DNA of 64,000 nt from Alteromonas indica (GTDB taxonomy: Bacteria; Pseudomonadota; Gammaproteobacteria; Enterobacterales; Alteromonadaceae). The stretch lies in contig PYVY01000011.1 in assembly GCA_003056425.1 (NCBI GenBank), positions 1-64,000 on the forward strand. Reading direction: 5' to 3'. Within the stretch, counting starts at the first letter, position 1. Each line of letters opens with the position of its first letter. Position numbers and translations under genes: made by a program. Shown one piece after another: positions 35,334 through 44,170 of this stretch. Below the pieces are notes generated by a model. The model saw only the letters and a list, made by a program, of their open reading frames with translations. It was not told where the DNA came from and did not search any database.

Positions 35334-35349
35334 GCATTTGGCGTGCCAG
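35334..35349 (-). promoter_or_regulatory. Sigma-54 promoter of flrBC
   Basis: Minus strand CTGGCACGCCAAATGC matches the TGGCACG -24 element perfectly, with GC exactly ten bases after GG. It lies 48 bases before the flrB start. FlrA, encoded just upstream, is the expected activator. Confidence 0.85.
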
Positions 35350-35405
35350 ATATTTTTAACTTAATTTACAACTAGTTAGTTGGATTTTGGCGGGCAATTA
35401 GGCAG

Positions 35406-36869
35406 TCAATTATCTGACGAGCACTGTTCTTCACGTTGAATATTGTACTTTCGCATTTTCTCTACCAGCGTAGTACGACGCATTCCCAGTTTGTCTGCAG
35501 CCCGCGCAACCACCCACTCCTGCTGTTCTAAAGCCTGAATAATCAAATTGATTTCCAGTTCAGACAAGTACTCTTTCAGGTTCACCCCATCAATAGGTAA
35601 CTGAGATTGATCCGGCAGATCCGCACCGCCTTCTTCAGGGGGCTGTTGCGCTTCTTGTGCCGCAGATTCGGCAAACAAGGCATTGAAGGCATCGCGCTCC
35701 AGTAGTTCTTCTGGATAATCAGGTTGGTAAGCCTGTACGTCACCGTACTGGTATTTAGGCGGTAAGTCAGGAATATCCACAATCTGGCCCGGATAAAGAA
35801 TACTGAGCCGTTCCACCAGGTTTGATAACTCACGGACATTTCCGGCCCATTGATGTTCCATCAGTGAAGCAATAGCCAGTTCGGTGAATTTAACCGCATC
35901 GACACCATCGCCCTGGATACGGCTGATGAGTTCCTGTAATAGCAACGGGATATCTTCCTTTCGCTCGCGCAAGGCTGGGCTATCTACAGGGAATACATTT
36001 AACCGATAATACAAATCTTCACGGAATTTATCTTCGGCGATCATGGTTTCAAGGTTACGGTGAGTTGCAGCAACAATACGCACATTACACCGTATGGGCG
36101 TATTACCGCCTACCCTTTCAAAGGTGCGTTCCTGCAAAACACGTAATAGTTTAACCTGCATTTGCAAAGGCATATCGCCTATTTCATCCAGGAACAAAGT
36201 ACCGGTTTCAGCCAGTTCAAAACGACCTTTACGGGCGCTGATGGCGCCGGTAAAAGCACCTTTTTCATGGCCAAATAATTCGCTTTCTAACAACTCACCA
36301 GGAATAGCGCCGCAGTTAACCGGAATAAAAGGGCCATCTTTACGATCGGAGAAGAAATGCACATTACGGGCAATAACTTCTTTACCCGTACCGGACTCAC
36401 CCAGAATAAGTACCGTCGCATCAGTGGGAGCTACCTGCTCAACCAGTCTTCTTACTGTTTGAATCTCTTCACTTTTACCTACCAATGAACGAAACAAACG
36501 GGTTTTTACTCCCGAAGGTTTATCAGAACCCGGGCGGCGGCGGTTGTATTCCTGACAACGATGAATGGCCTGGGTTAATACCGGATAAGTCATGGGCAAG
36601 GTTACTACCCCAACCAAATTACGTTCCGGGGCCACCGGGCTATCTTCTTCAACAAGAGCAACAAAAGGAATATGCGGAAACTGCAGAATGAGTTCCTGCC
36701 CCGAAGGCGCTGCGAAATCCAGTAGTACTGCATCTACCTCGTTTTCCCTAAGATACTGCGCACTTAAGGCTGACGTGCGAGTGGAATAAGGTTCACCGAT
36801 AAATGAAACAATGGTTTCTAGCTTATGAATCAGTTCGCCGTTATTGCTAACGAGCAGAATATCCTTCAT
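35406..36869 (-). CDS. flrA: Flagellar master regulator FlrA (FleQ)
   Basis: A 487-residue sigma-54 activator at the top of the polar flagellar cascade. The N-terminal domain has receiver shape but begins [14 protein letters not shown], lacking the acidic pair needed for phosphorylation, as in FleQ/FlrA. The AAA+ domain has [18 protein letters not shown] and [13 protein letters not shown]; the C-terminal helix-turn-helix is [17 protein letters not shown]. FleQ homologues bind cyclic di-GMP and are restrained by FlhG/FleN. It should activate the flrBC promoter. The 105 bases between its start and the 36975-37001 terminator show no clear promoter. Confidence 0.94.
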   Translation of the reverse strand: MKDILLVSNNGELIHKLETIVSFIGEPYSTRTSALSAQYLRENEVDAVLLDFAAPSGQELILQFPHIPFVALVEEDSPVAPERNLVGVVTLPMTYPVLTQAIHRCQEYNRRRPGSDKPSGVKTRLFRSLVGKSEEIQTVRRLVEQVAPTDATVLILGESGTGKEVIARNVHFFSDRKDGPFIPVNCGAIPGELLESELFGHEKGAFTGAISARKGRFELAETGTLFLDEIGDMPLQMQVKLLRVLQERTFERVGGNTPIRCNVRIVAATHRNLETMIAEDKFREDLYYRLNVFPVDSPALRERKEDIPLLLQELISRIQGDGVDAVKFTELAIASLMEHQWAGNVRELSNLVERLSILYPGQIVDIPDLPPKYQYGDVQAYQPDYPEELLERDAFNALFAESAAQEAQQPPEEGGADLPDQSQLPIDGVNLKEYLSELEINLIIQALEQQEWVVARAADKLGMRRTTLVEKMRKYNIQREEQCSSDN

Positions 36870-36974
36870 TAAATCCCCGAAAAGATGCGTTCTTATTATT
36901 AACAGTTTAGCGCATCTATATGATTTTAGCGGTAAACGAATCTAGCGCAACTGTTGATCGTGCAATTCTGGTCA

Positions 36975-37001
36975 GAAAAAAAGCAGGCGAGCCTGCTTTT
37001 T
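36975..37001. terminator. Bidirectional rho-independent terminator after the short flagellin
   Basis: GCAGGC and GCCTGC form a six-base-pair stem with a GA loop, extended by A and T runs on both sides (AAAAAA...TTTTT). It should stop transcription from the flagellin at 37023-37820 before it enters flrA. Confidence 0.85.
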
Positions 37002-37022
37002 AGAGAATTTTTAATGACTAGG

Positions 37023-37820
37023 TTAACTTAACAGCGAAAGCACCTGTCCCTGTTGCTGATTTGCCTGTGCCTGTACGGATGTACTTGCCTGGCTCAACAC
37101 ATCCTGGGTGACACTTTGCGTGACCGCTTGCGCATAGTCAAGGTCCTGAATACGGCTTCTGGCCGCAGAAGTATTCACATCAGACTGAGTAAGATTACGT
37201 GCGGTACTGGCTAACTGGTTCTGGGTAGCGCCTAAATCGCCCCGAAAACCGTTTACCGTTTCCAGCGCGGCATCAGCCGCTTCCAGTGCCGCATCCGCAT
37301 CGCCTGAAGTTATGTCGATACTTAATACGTCAGTCAGGTTACGCATAACATCATTGGTCTGTATATCGACATTAGAGCCTGTATTCGCCCCAACCTGAAA
37401 ACGCAATGCCCCATCGCCACTTAGCAACGGTTTACCGGCAAAGTTGGTCTGCTCAGCAGTCAGGCTAATATTGTCCTGTAATGACGAAATCTCTGATTGG
37501 ATAGCTTCACGGTCGCTATCAGACAAAATGCCATTACCGGCTTGTACTGCTAACTCTCTGATGCGGCCCACATCTTCATTAATATTTGCCAGTCCGCCCT
37601 CTGCGACCTGGGCCAGCGAAATACCATCATAAGCATTGCTGACTGCCTGACGGTTACCTTCAACCTGAGAGGTTAAACGATCGATAATTTGCTGCGCTGC
37701 TGCACCGTCGGATGCATTATTCACCTGCTTCCCGCTGGCCAGCTTTTCCATCAGATCGGTTTTCTTTTCCTGAACCTGCTGAAGCAGGCTCGAAGGGCCT
37801 TCTGAATTAAAATTAATCAT
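37023..37820 (-). CDS. Atypical short flagellin
   Basis: A 265-residue flagellin-like protein with the conserved D0/D1 ends but an unusual N-terminus: MINFNSEGPSSLLQQVQEKK replaces the normal nTNvsSLnAQRnL opening. ASGKQVNNASDGAAAQQI then replaces the usual LSSGxRINSAxDDAAG. The C-terminus (SRIQDLDYAQAVTQSVTQDVL.., SVQAQANQQQGQVLSLLS) is near normal but ends QVLSLLS. The variable centre is short. The ATG at 37820 is chosen because AGGAG lies six bases upstream. It may be a minor filament or junction protein; whether it polymerises cannot be told. It has a terminator and stands apart from the main flagellin genes. Confidence 0.85.
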   Translation of the reverse strand: MINFNSEGPSSLLQQVQEKKTDLMEKLASGKQVNNASDGAAAQQIIDRLTSQVEGNRQAVSNAYDGISLAQVAEGGLANINEDVGRIRELAVQAGNGILSDSDREAIQSEISSLQDNISLTAEQTNFAGKPLLSGDGALRFQVGANTGSNVDIQTNDVMRNLTDVLSIDITSGDADAALEAADAALETVNGFRGDLGATQNQLASTARNLTQSDVNTSAARSRIQDLDYAQAVTQSVTQDVLSQASTSVQAQANQQQGQVLSLLS

Positions 37821-38043
37821 AAGATGCTCCTGTTGCTGGTTAGATAGTAGCACAGCCGGCTATTTTTGCAGCAGATTATGGGTATGTGTGTTTATAACGT
37901 GGGTACCCCGCCCTGTTGATCATAGTTACCTTTAAATAAACTCCTTTAGCCATTGAATTGTCATATCTTTTTTATCTTTACCGGCCCTACCAACCGCTTT
38001 TTTACGCAACCAGAAAAAGTATAAATGCGCCATGCTTTGGGTT

Positions 38044-38052
38044 TGTTATACT
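38044..38052 (+). promoter_or_regulatory. Possible extended -10 promoter for pseF
   Basis: TGTTATACT fits an extended -10 element (TGn plus TATACT), 33 bases before the pseF start. No good -35 is seen. It lies in the 264-base gap between the divergent flagellin and pseF genes, which otherwise holds no gene. Confidence 0.35.
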
Positions 38053-38084
38053 GGTGATAAATACTGACCAGGTAAGAGTTTTTG

Positions 38085-38801
38085 ATGAATATTGCGATTA
38101 TACCGGCGCGCGGTGGCAGCAAGCGCATACCAGGCAAAAACATTAAATCATTCTGCGGCAAACCGATGCTGGCTTACTCTATAGAATCAGCGCTGGCCAG
38201 TGGCGTGATAGATGAGGTCGTGGTCTCAACAGATGACGAGGCGATAGCCCGGGTGGCCCGCGAATATGGGGCCCAGGTACCCTTTATGCGCCCTGTCGAA
38301 CTGGCTGATGATCATACCGGCACCTCGCCGGTGGTACGTCACGCCATAGCCACCCTAATAGAGCGTGGCTGGGAACTGGACCATTGCGGCTGTATCTACG
38401 CCACCGCACCGTTATTAAGCGCCAGCCTGATAGCCGAGGCTTACGGCTTGCTTGAAGCTGCATCAATGCAGGCGCCAAAGCGGGACTACGTATTTACTGC
38501 AGCGCGCTATTCGTTTCCGATACAACGAGCCATATTACAAACAGCATCGGGCGGCGTTGAACCATTTGATTCTGTCGGTATTACCAAAAGATCGCAGGAC
38601 CTGCCCCCAGCCTATCATGATGCAGGACAGCTTTACTGGGGCCACCATACCACCTGGCTGGATTCCCGCCGCCACATCTTTGGAGCACATTCCAAAATGC
38701 TGGTGCTGCCAGATCATCTGGTTCAGGATATAGATACCCCACAAGATTGGGTACGGGCAGAGTTACTTTATAAACTCTTGCAGCAGGAAGCCGCCGGGTG
38801 A
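38085..38801 (+). CDS. pseF: PseF, CMP-pseudaminic acid synthetase
   Basis: A 238-residue cytidylyltransferase that activates pseudaminic acid with CTP, the last step before transfer. The N-terminal nucleotide-binding signature IIPARGGSKRIPGKN is at residues 5-19. DDHTGTSPVV and VQDIDTPQDW are typical of the CMP-nonulosonate family. The ATG at 38085 is preferred to the TTG one codon earlier. Its end overlaps pseG by four bases. CMP-Neu or CMP-legionaminic synthetases are related, but the neighbouring PseB, PseC, PseG and PseI decide for pseudaminic acid. Confidence 0.92.
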   Translation: MNIAIIPARGGSKRIPGKNIKSFCGKPMLAYSIESALASGVIDEVVVSTDDEAIARVAREYGAQVPFMRPVELADDHTGTSPVVRHAIATLIERGWELDHCGCIYATAPLLSASLIAEAYGLLEAASMQAPKRDYVFTAARYSFPIQRAILQTASGGVEPFDSVGITKRSQDLPPAYHDAGQLYWGHHTTWLDSRRHIFGAHSKMLVLPDHLVQDIDTPQDWVRAELLYKLLQQEAAG

Positions 38802-39874
38802 ACATAATTTTTCGGGTTGATGCCTCAACCCATATCGGCACAGGCCATATGGCCCGCTGTCTGACATTGGCCAAAGCCTTGGTACAAGCCCCGGCTTGCG
38901 GACAGCCGGACAAAAGCGTGCCCGTTACCTGCACTTTTGTGTGTCAGGCCTTACCTGGACACTGGCAGTCAACTATCGAGCAGGCTGGCTTTGATTGCCA
39001 TTTGCTACCAGCCATGGCAATCAACAACCAGTTGGAAGATGCAGCCCTTACCTGTGCAGCGTTCGGCGAGTCGTTACCCGCTGATTTGCTGATTATCGAT
39101 CACTATGCGTTAGACGAAACTTTCAGCCAAGCCATGCGGGCACAAGTTAGCCACATTATGGTAATTGATGATTTGGCCAACCGTAAGCATGATTGTGATT
39201 TACTGCTGGACCAGAATTTGTTTGCTGATATGGCAACCCGTTATCAGGGGCTGGTGGGGCCTGCCACACGGCAATTGTTGGGCCCGCAATATGCGCTGCT
39301 AAGAGACGAATTTTACCAGCCTGCGTTACCTCGCCAGGCCAACCGTGTATTGGTCAGCTTTGGGGGCGCCGATGAGCACAATTTAACCAACCTTACTCTG
39401 GACGCCTTACTGCGGTTAAAGGAATCAGCGCTTCAGGTCGATATAGTAGTAGGCCAGAGTTATCCGTGGACGACCGCACTTAGCGAACGTGTAGCGACGC
39501 TGCCGTGGGTTACCCTGCATATTCATTGCAACTATATGGCAAGGCTAATGCAACAGGCGAGCATTATGGTGGGTAGCGGTGGCACGACGCACTGGGAACG
39601 CTGTATAACGGGCCTTCCCGGTATCATTATTACCGTAGCGGATAACCAGCAAGCGACCACCCGTCATTTAAACATGCTAGGTGCGTGCAACTGGCTTGGT
39701 GATCATCAGCAAATAAAGCCATCCCAGCTCCAGCTTGCAATAGAAGCGCTGCAGGGTGATAGCCTAAGGCATAATAATATGAGTAATACTGCGCGCCGTT
39801 TAGTCCCGAAAAGCGCCGGCACAGCGTGGGTGGTGGACGAGATTCTAGCGTTAATTAGAGGACACAATGAATAA
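38798..39874 (+). CDS. pseG: PseG, UDP-sugar hydrolase of pseudaminic acid synthesis
   Basis: A 358-residue GT-B-fold hydrolase that removes UDP from UDP-2,4-diacetamido-2,4,6-trideoxy-beta-L-altrose. The N-terminus FRVDASTHIGTGHMARCLTLA contains the catalytic His (H17). The second domain has the LVSFGGADEHN and MVGSGGTTHWERC nucleotide-binding segments. It starts at GTG, overlapping pseF, and overlaps pseI by eight bases. No acetyltransferase domain is fused to it, although some PseG proteins carry PseH this way. Confidence 0.93.
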   Translation: MNIIFRVDASTHIGTGHMARCLTLAKALVQAPACGQPDKSVPVTCTFVCQALPGHWQSTIEQAGFDCHLLPAMAINNQLEDAALTCAAFGESLPADLLIIDHYALDETFSQAMRAQVSHIMVIDDLANRKHDCDLLLDQNLFADMATRYQGLVGPATRQLLGPQYALLRDEFYQPALPRQANRVLVSFGGADEHNLTNLTLDALLRLKESALQVDIVVGQSYPWTTALSERVATLPWVTLHIHCNYMARLMQQASIMVGSGGTTHWERCITGLPGIIITVADNQQATTRHLNMLGACNWLGDHQQIKPSQLQLAIEALQGDSLRHNNMSNTARRLVPKSAGTAWVVDEILALIRGHNE

Positions 39875-40916
39875 CATAACAATCGGTCAGTACACAATTG
39901 GCCCCGGCGCTGCGCCGTTTATCATTGCCGAAATGTCTGGCAACCACGGCCAGTCTATCGAGAAAGCCAAAGCACTGATTGACGCTGCCGCTAATGCCGG
40001 CGCCCATGCGGTAAAATTGCAAACCTATACGCCTGATACCATTACCCTTGATGTCCATGAGAATGAATTTTTCATTAATGACCCCAATAGTTTGTGGGAA
40101 GGGAATTCACTGTACAATCTTTATCATGAAGCCATGACCCCATGGGAGTGGCATGCTGAATTATTTCAGTATGCCGAGCAACAGGGCTTGCTGGCGTTTA
40201 GCACACCGTTTGACCTTAGCGCAGTAGCCTTTTTAGAAACCCTTAATCCACCGTGCTATAAAATTGCCTCCTTTGAAAACATTGATCATGCTCTGCTGGC
40301 GGCAGTAGCCCAAACCGGCAAACCGGTGATTGTATCTACCGGTATGGCCACGCAGGCTGAGCTGGCTGAATCGGTCCAGGTGTTGCGGGACAATGGGTGC
40401 AAAGACCTTATTTTACTTAAATGTACCAGCAATTATCCGGCAAGGCCGGTAGATGCAAACCTGCGCACCATCCCCCATCTGGCCGAGTTGTTTGATTGTC
40501 AGGTAGGCCTGTCGGACCATACGCCGGGAGTGGGGGTGGCGGTGGCTGCCGTAGCTCTGGGAGCAACCGTCATCGAAAAGCATTTTGTACTGGACCGGAA
40601 TGGCGGCGAAGTTGATGCTGAATTTTCACTGGAACCTGCCGAAGTTAAACTGTTGGTAGAAGAGACGGCCCGCGCCGCGGTAGCGCTGGGTAAAGTAACG
40701 TATGGGGCTACGCCGAAGGAACAGGCTTCCATGGTTCACCGGCGCTCACTGTATATTGCGCAGGACATTAAAGCCGGTGAAATATTAACTGCGGCTAATT
40801 TACGCTCGGTACGGCCCGGGTTGGGCTTACCACCTAAATATTTACCGCTATTACTGGGTAAACCGGTAAAGCAAGATGCCGTAAAAGGCACGCCTATGAG
40901 CTGGGAGCTGATTTAG
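39867..40916 (+). CDS. pseI: PseI, pseudaminic acid synthase
   Basis: A 349-residue NeuB-family enzyme that condenses the trideoxy hexose with phosphoenolpyruvate to form pseudaminic acid. The barrel domain has IIAEMSGNHGQSIEKAKALI, LLKCTSNYPA and VGLSDHTPG. The C-terminal antifreeze-like SAF domain (RRSLYIAQDIKAGEILTAANLRSVRPG..) runs from about residue 288. It overlaps pseG by eight bases and is one base from the next gene, so this is one transcript. Confidence 0.95.
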   Translation: MNNITIGQYTIGPGAAPFIIAEMSGNHGQSIEKAKALIDAAANAGAHAVKLQTYTPDTITLDVHENEFFINDPNSLWEGNSLYNLYHEAMTPWEWHAELFQYAEQQGLLAFSTPFDLSAVAFLETLNPPCYKIASFENIDHALLAAVAQTGKPVIVSTGMATQAELAESVQVLRDNGCKDLILLKCTSNYPARPVDANLRTIPHLAELFDCQVGLSDHTPGVGVAVAAVALGATVIEKHFVLDRNGGEVDAEFSLEPAEVKLLVEETARAAVALGKVTYGATPKEQASMVHRRSLYIAQDIKAGEILTAANLRSVRPGLGLPPKYLPLLLGKPVKQDAVKGTPMSWELI

Positions 40917-40917
40917 C

Positions 40918-41832
40918 ATGCGCACGGTGTTGTTTGGGGCCAGTAAAGCCGGTGAGTATTTTATTACCCAAAACCCTCAGCTGGATATTGTGGCAATTGC
41001 TGACAACGATATATCGCGCCAGGGCGGCGTATTGGAAGGGGTGCAGATTATAGCTCCGCAAGCGCTGCCCAATATGACATTTGACCGCCTTATTATCACC
41101 AGTCAGTGGGTAGACGCAATTACCCAACAGCTTACCCAGGAACTGGGTATCGATGGGGACAAAATTCAGGTGCCCACCAAACAACAGTTAAAAGCCGCTG
41201 AACCATTTCGCCATCCGCCTACTTTGGCCCTGGCACATGAGCTGCTGTGCGCTACGGCACATTTTTTACAGCAGCATGGGCTTAGTGCCTGTCTTGACTC
41301 CGGTACATTGCTGGGCGTGATTCGTGATAAACAGCTTATCCCCTGGGATGACGACATTGATATGGCAGTAGATGAGCGAGAATTCGCTCAATTGCTTGAA
41401 ATAGCGCCTAATTTATACCGGGTATTACCGCATTATGACGGTATCTGCTGGCATATTGTTGTACTTAAAGTGGATGGGCGTGACTGCTGCATCAACATTG
41501 AATTCACCCCCACCCCTGCCAGCACCTATATTCCCTTTGACTTAAGCCTGCAAATGCGCCAAAGCATTAACGGTTATTCTGAGCTGGTTTCGTCGGCGGG
41601 GCTATTTTTTGCCCCCGCTGCGCATTTTGACACTTACGCTGAAACCGTCTTTTTGAACCAGACATTTGCTATTCCACAAGCTGCTGAAGCCTTTTTAACC
41701 TTCATGTATGGTAACTGGCAAACTCCACAACAAGGCACCCGGATAACTGAGTACCAAAACCGGCGCGCATCTCTTCCCCCCGGTAAAGCTCAGCCAGTAA
41801 TACAAAAGCGGGTACTGAATAAACCATGCTAA
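40918..41832 (+). CDS. LicD-family nucleotidyltransferase-fold protein with N-terminal Rossmann-like domain
   Basis: A 304-residue protein of two parts. Residues 1-~85 form a Rossmann-like domain (TVLFGASKAGEYF..IVAIADND). Residues ~105-290 match LicD, with the diagnostic LDSGTLLGVIRDKQL and the catalytic acidic cluster IPWDDDIDMAV (127-151). LicD proteins transfer phosphocholine or similar phospho-alcohols to sugars. A CDP-glycerol-type cytidylyltransferase is encoded at 53027-53443, so glycerol phosphate is a plausible donor group (inference). It is tightly placed after pseI and overlaps the ATP-grasp gene by seven bases. Confidence 0.8.
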   Translation: MRTVLFGASKAGEYFITQNPQLDIVAIADNDISRQGGVLEGVQIIAPQALPNMTFDRLIITSQWVDAITQQLTQELGIDGDKIQVPTKQQLKAAEPFRHPPTLALAHELLCATAHFLQQHGLSACLDSGTLLGVIRDKQLIPWDDDIDMAVDEREFAQLLEIAPNLYRVLPHYDGICWHIVVLKVDGRDCCINIEFTPTPASTYIPFDLSLQMRQSINGYSELVSSAGLFFAPAAHFDTYAETVFLNQTFAIPQAAEAFLTFMYGNWQTPQQGTRITEYQNRRASLPPGKAQPVIQKRVLNKPC

Positions 41833-42758
41833 AAGTTTTACTTAGCAGTGCCGGAGCCAAAGTCCCTATGCTTGAAGCCGTGCGCGGAGCATCCCGGCGT
41901 TTAGCTGCCGATGCAGTAGTGGTTGCTGGAGACATGGATTCTGATGCCGTGAGTCAGTATGTTGCTGATGAGTTTTGGTTGATGCCAGCCACAACTGATG
42001 CACATAAAGACGCTATTTTAGCGCAGTTAATCGCCCGCGGTATTACGCACATTATCCCCAGCCGAGACGGTGAGTTATTGTTTTGGGCACAGTGGTCGTC
42101 ACAGTTAATAACCCACGGCATAACTGTATTGTGTGCGTCAGCGGACGCTATTGGCGTATGTCTGGACAAGTTGGCTTTTGCCGCAACATCAAGGTTGGTT
42201 ATACCCACATACCTGGACGCAGAGCAGGTGGAAGCGCCCCTGCTTGTGGTAAAAGAACGTTATGGCGCCGGTAGCCAAAGTCTGCAGCTAAAGGTTACAA
42301 AAGCCCAGGCTACTGCCCACGCCAAAACCCTTTCGCAGCCTATTTTTCAGCCCTTTATAGCGGGCCGTGAAATCAGTATTGATGCGTGGCTGGATAGCAA
42401 CTACCAGGTAAAAGGGCATAGTTATCGATACCGCGAAGTGGTAAAACAGGGAGAATCTCAGATAACCCAAACGGTAAGTCTGCCGCAGTTTGATAGTGTG
42501 ATAAAGAGCATGTTATCTGCCCTTAGACTGTGTGGTCCGGTAGTACTTCAGGCGATTATCGACCAGCAACACCAGCTACATATAATTGAATGCAATAGCC
42601 GTTTCGGTGGTGCGTCCACCCTGGGTATTAAAGCGGGTGTAGACAGCATGTTCTGGAGTCTGGCGCAAAGCCTTGGACATGATTTAGCGGCCTATCCCTA
42701 TTATCCTTCACCCAGCCCGATAAGGCAGGTTCGTATAGCCAGAGATCTGTATCTGTGA
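41826..42758 (+). CDS. ATP-grasp protein (carbamoyl-phosphate-synthase-like), glycan locus
   Basis: A 310-residue ATP-grasp enzyme: an N-terminal preATP-grasp domain (KVLLSSAGAKVPMLEAVRGA), a lid with VVKERYGAGSQS, and the metal-binding end VLQAIIDQQHQLHIIECNSRFGGAS. ATP-grasp enzymes join a carboxylate to an amine or thiol through an acyl-phosphate. In a pseudaminic acid cluster it could add an amino or hydroxy acid to an amino sugar, but the substrate is not known. It overlaps the LicD-like gene and the following HAD gene, so the three are translated together. Confidence 0.8.
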   Translation: MLKVLLSSAGAKVPMLEAVRGASRRLAADAVVVAGDMDSDAVSQYVADEFWLMPATTDAHKDAILAQLIARGITHIIPSRDGELLFWAQWSSQLITHGITVLCASADAIGVCLDKLAFAATSRLVIPTYLDAEQVEAPLLVVKERYGAGSQSLQLKVTKAQATAHAKTLSQPIFQPFIAGREISIDAWLDSNYQVKGHSYRYREVVKQGESQITQTVSLPQFDSVIKSMLSALRLCGPVVLQAIIDQQHQLHIIECNSRFGGASTLGIKAGVDSMFWSLAQSLGHDLAAYPYYPSPSPIRQVRIARDLYL

Positions 42759-43405
42759 TTTACATTTTTGATTTAGACGATACGTTATACGATGAGCGTC
42801 AGTATGTGGAAAGCGGCTTTCGCGCGGTGGCCAGGTATGGCCAGCAGCACTGGAAGTTAACTAGCAGCGCCTCATTTAATACCATGATAGATACGCTGGA
42901 TAAGTATGGCCGTGGGGCAGTATTTAACCGCTGGTTAGCCCCCTATGGATTAGCCACCCGCAGTAATATAAAGCAGTGTATAACCACCTACCGGCTGCAT
43001 AAGCCAGATATTACGATGCCCCGAAAGCACCTTGATTTACTGCGTAAGCTGCCCCAGCCATTGTACCTGGTGACCGATGGCAATAAGGTGGTGCAGGCTA
43101 ACAAAATTTCCGCCCTTAACATAGAACCCTATTTCAAGCGGGTGTTTATTACCCATCGCTTTGGGGTCAGGCATGCAAAGCCATCAACCTATTGCTTTGA
43201 GCGTATTCGGCAGGCTGAAAAGTGTGAATGGAAAGATATGCTGTACATCGGTGATAATCCGGCGAAAGATTTTATTAACCTGAATAAACTGGGTATGCAT
43301 ACCGTACGAGTGTTAACTGGGGTGCATAAAGAGGTGGTTGTAGATAAAGCACTTGATGCAGTAATAAAAATTGACGAACTATCAGAACTAACTAACCATC
43401 AATAA
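42755..43405 (+). CDS. HAD-superfamily hydrolase, glycan locus
   Basis: A 216-residue haloacid-dehalogenase phosphatase. Motif I is FDLDDTLYD (residues 4-12), motif II the VTDGN region, motif III the conserved Lys in RHAKPSTYCF, and motif IV MLYIGDNPAKDF. It starts at GTG, overlapping the ATP-grasp gene by four bases. ATP-grasp plus HAD pairs occur in surface sugar loci; the pair could make and dephosphorylate a precursor. The specific substrate cannot be read. It is the last gene of the GC-richer pse module; the AT-rich part starts after it. Confidence 0.85.
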   Translation: MIYIFDLDDTLYDERQYVESGFRAVARYGQQHWKLTSSASFNTMIDTLDKYGRGAVFNRWLAPYGLATRSNIKQCITTYRLHKPDITMPRKHLDLLRKLPQPLYLVTDGNKVVQANKISALNIEPYFKRVFITHRFGVRHAKPSTYCFERIRQAEKCEWKDMLYIGDNPAKDFINLNKLGMHTVRVLTGVHKEVVVDKALDAVIKIDELSELTNHQ

Positions 43406-43468
43406 TTGTCTCGATAAGACGACTAATTACCAATGCTATGTGTCAGTCTTGACTGATAAAGGAATAAA

Positions 43469-44170
43469 ATGAAAGATAATAAAAGCGGAAGTGAATCATG
43501 GGCTACGTATTACCAAAAAACAACTGACTCAAATAAAAACAACTATTATCCAGAAAATTTTGTTACGCGTATTTTTCTATCGACTTCACCTATAAAGTTC
43601 ATAGACCATGAGCTAAAAGGAAAACACATACTCGATTTAGGATGTGGACATGGTAGGCACATACCTTTCCTTCTCAATCAAGCGTTACATGTAACTGGTT
43701 TAGAAGTTTCCGAACAACAGATTAAAACACTTGAACGTAATTTTGAAAATATAAATTTCATATGTGGGACTGCTGAGAATATTCCAGCAGCGAAAAATTC
43801 ATATGACTTCATATTAGCAAGTAATAGTATTTATTACTTAACGGAAAGAAATAGCACGATCAAAAGCCACTTTGCAGAATGCTTAAGAGTACTAAAACCA
43901 GATGGATTGCTTATATTTACATTAATAGGAACACAGCATTCCCTTCTTACAGATGCAAAAGAAATAAAAGATACAAAAATTTTTAAAATTGATAAAGACT
44001 TTTTAGGTTTTAGGAATGGAGTATACGTTCAGACATATAGCGATAGTATTAAGCAAGATATTTTTGCTTCATTAGACATATTACATCATGGCGAAGTTAT
44101 AGAGACTGTAGGGGAATACTGCCGGCACTTTCACTATTTTGTTGCAAAAAATAGTGAAAAAACTATCTAG
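43469..44170 (+). CDS. Class I SAM-dependent methyltransferase
   Basis: A 233-residue methyltransferase of the Methyltransf_11 type. Motif I is HILDLGCGHGRHIPFL (residues about 51-66), motif II DFILASNSIYYL, motif III LKPDGLLIFTLIG. An AAAGGAAT ribosome site precedes the ATG. It is markedly AT-rich compared with the pse genes upstream, suggesting separate acquisition. It likely methylates a sugar or amino-sugar group of the flagellar glycan (inference from context). It overlaps the end of the opposing gene by eight bases. Confidence 0.85.
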   Translation: MKDNKSGSESWATYYQKTTDSNKNNYYPENFVTRIFLSTSPIKFIDHELKGKHILDLGCGHGRHIPFLLNQALHVTGLEVSEQQIKTLERNFENINFICGTAENIPAAKNSYDFILASNSIYYLTERNSTIKSHFAECLRVLKPDGLLIFTLIGTQHSLLTDAKEIKDTKIFKIDKDFLGFRNGVYVQTYSDSIKQDIFASLDILHHGEVIETVGEYCRHFHYFVAKNSEKTI

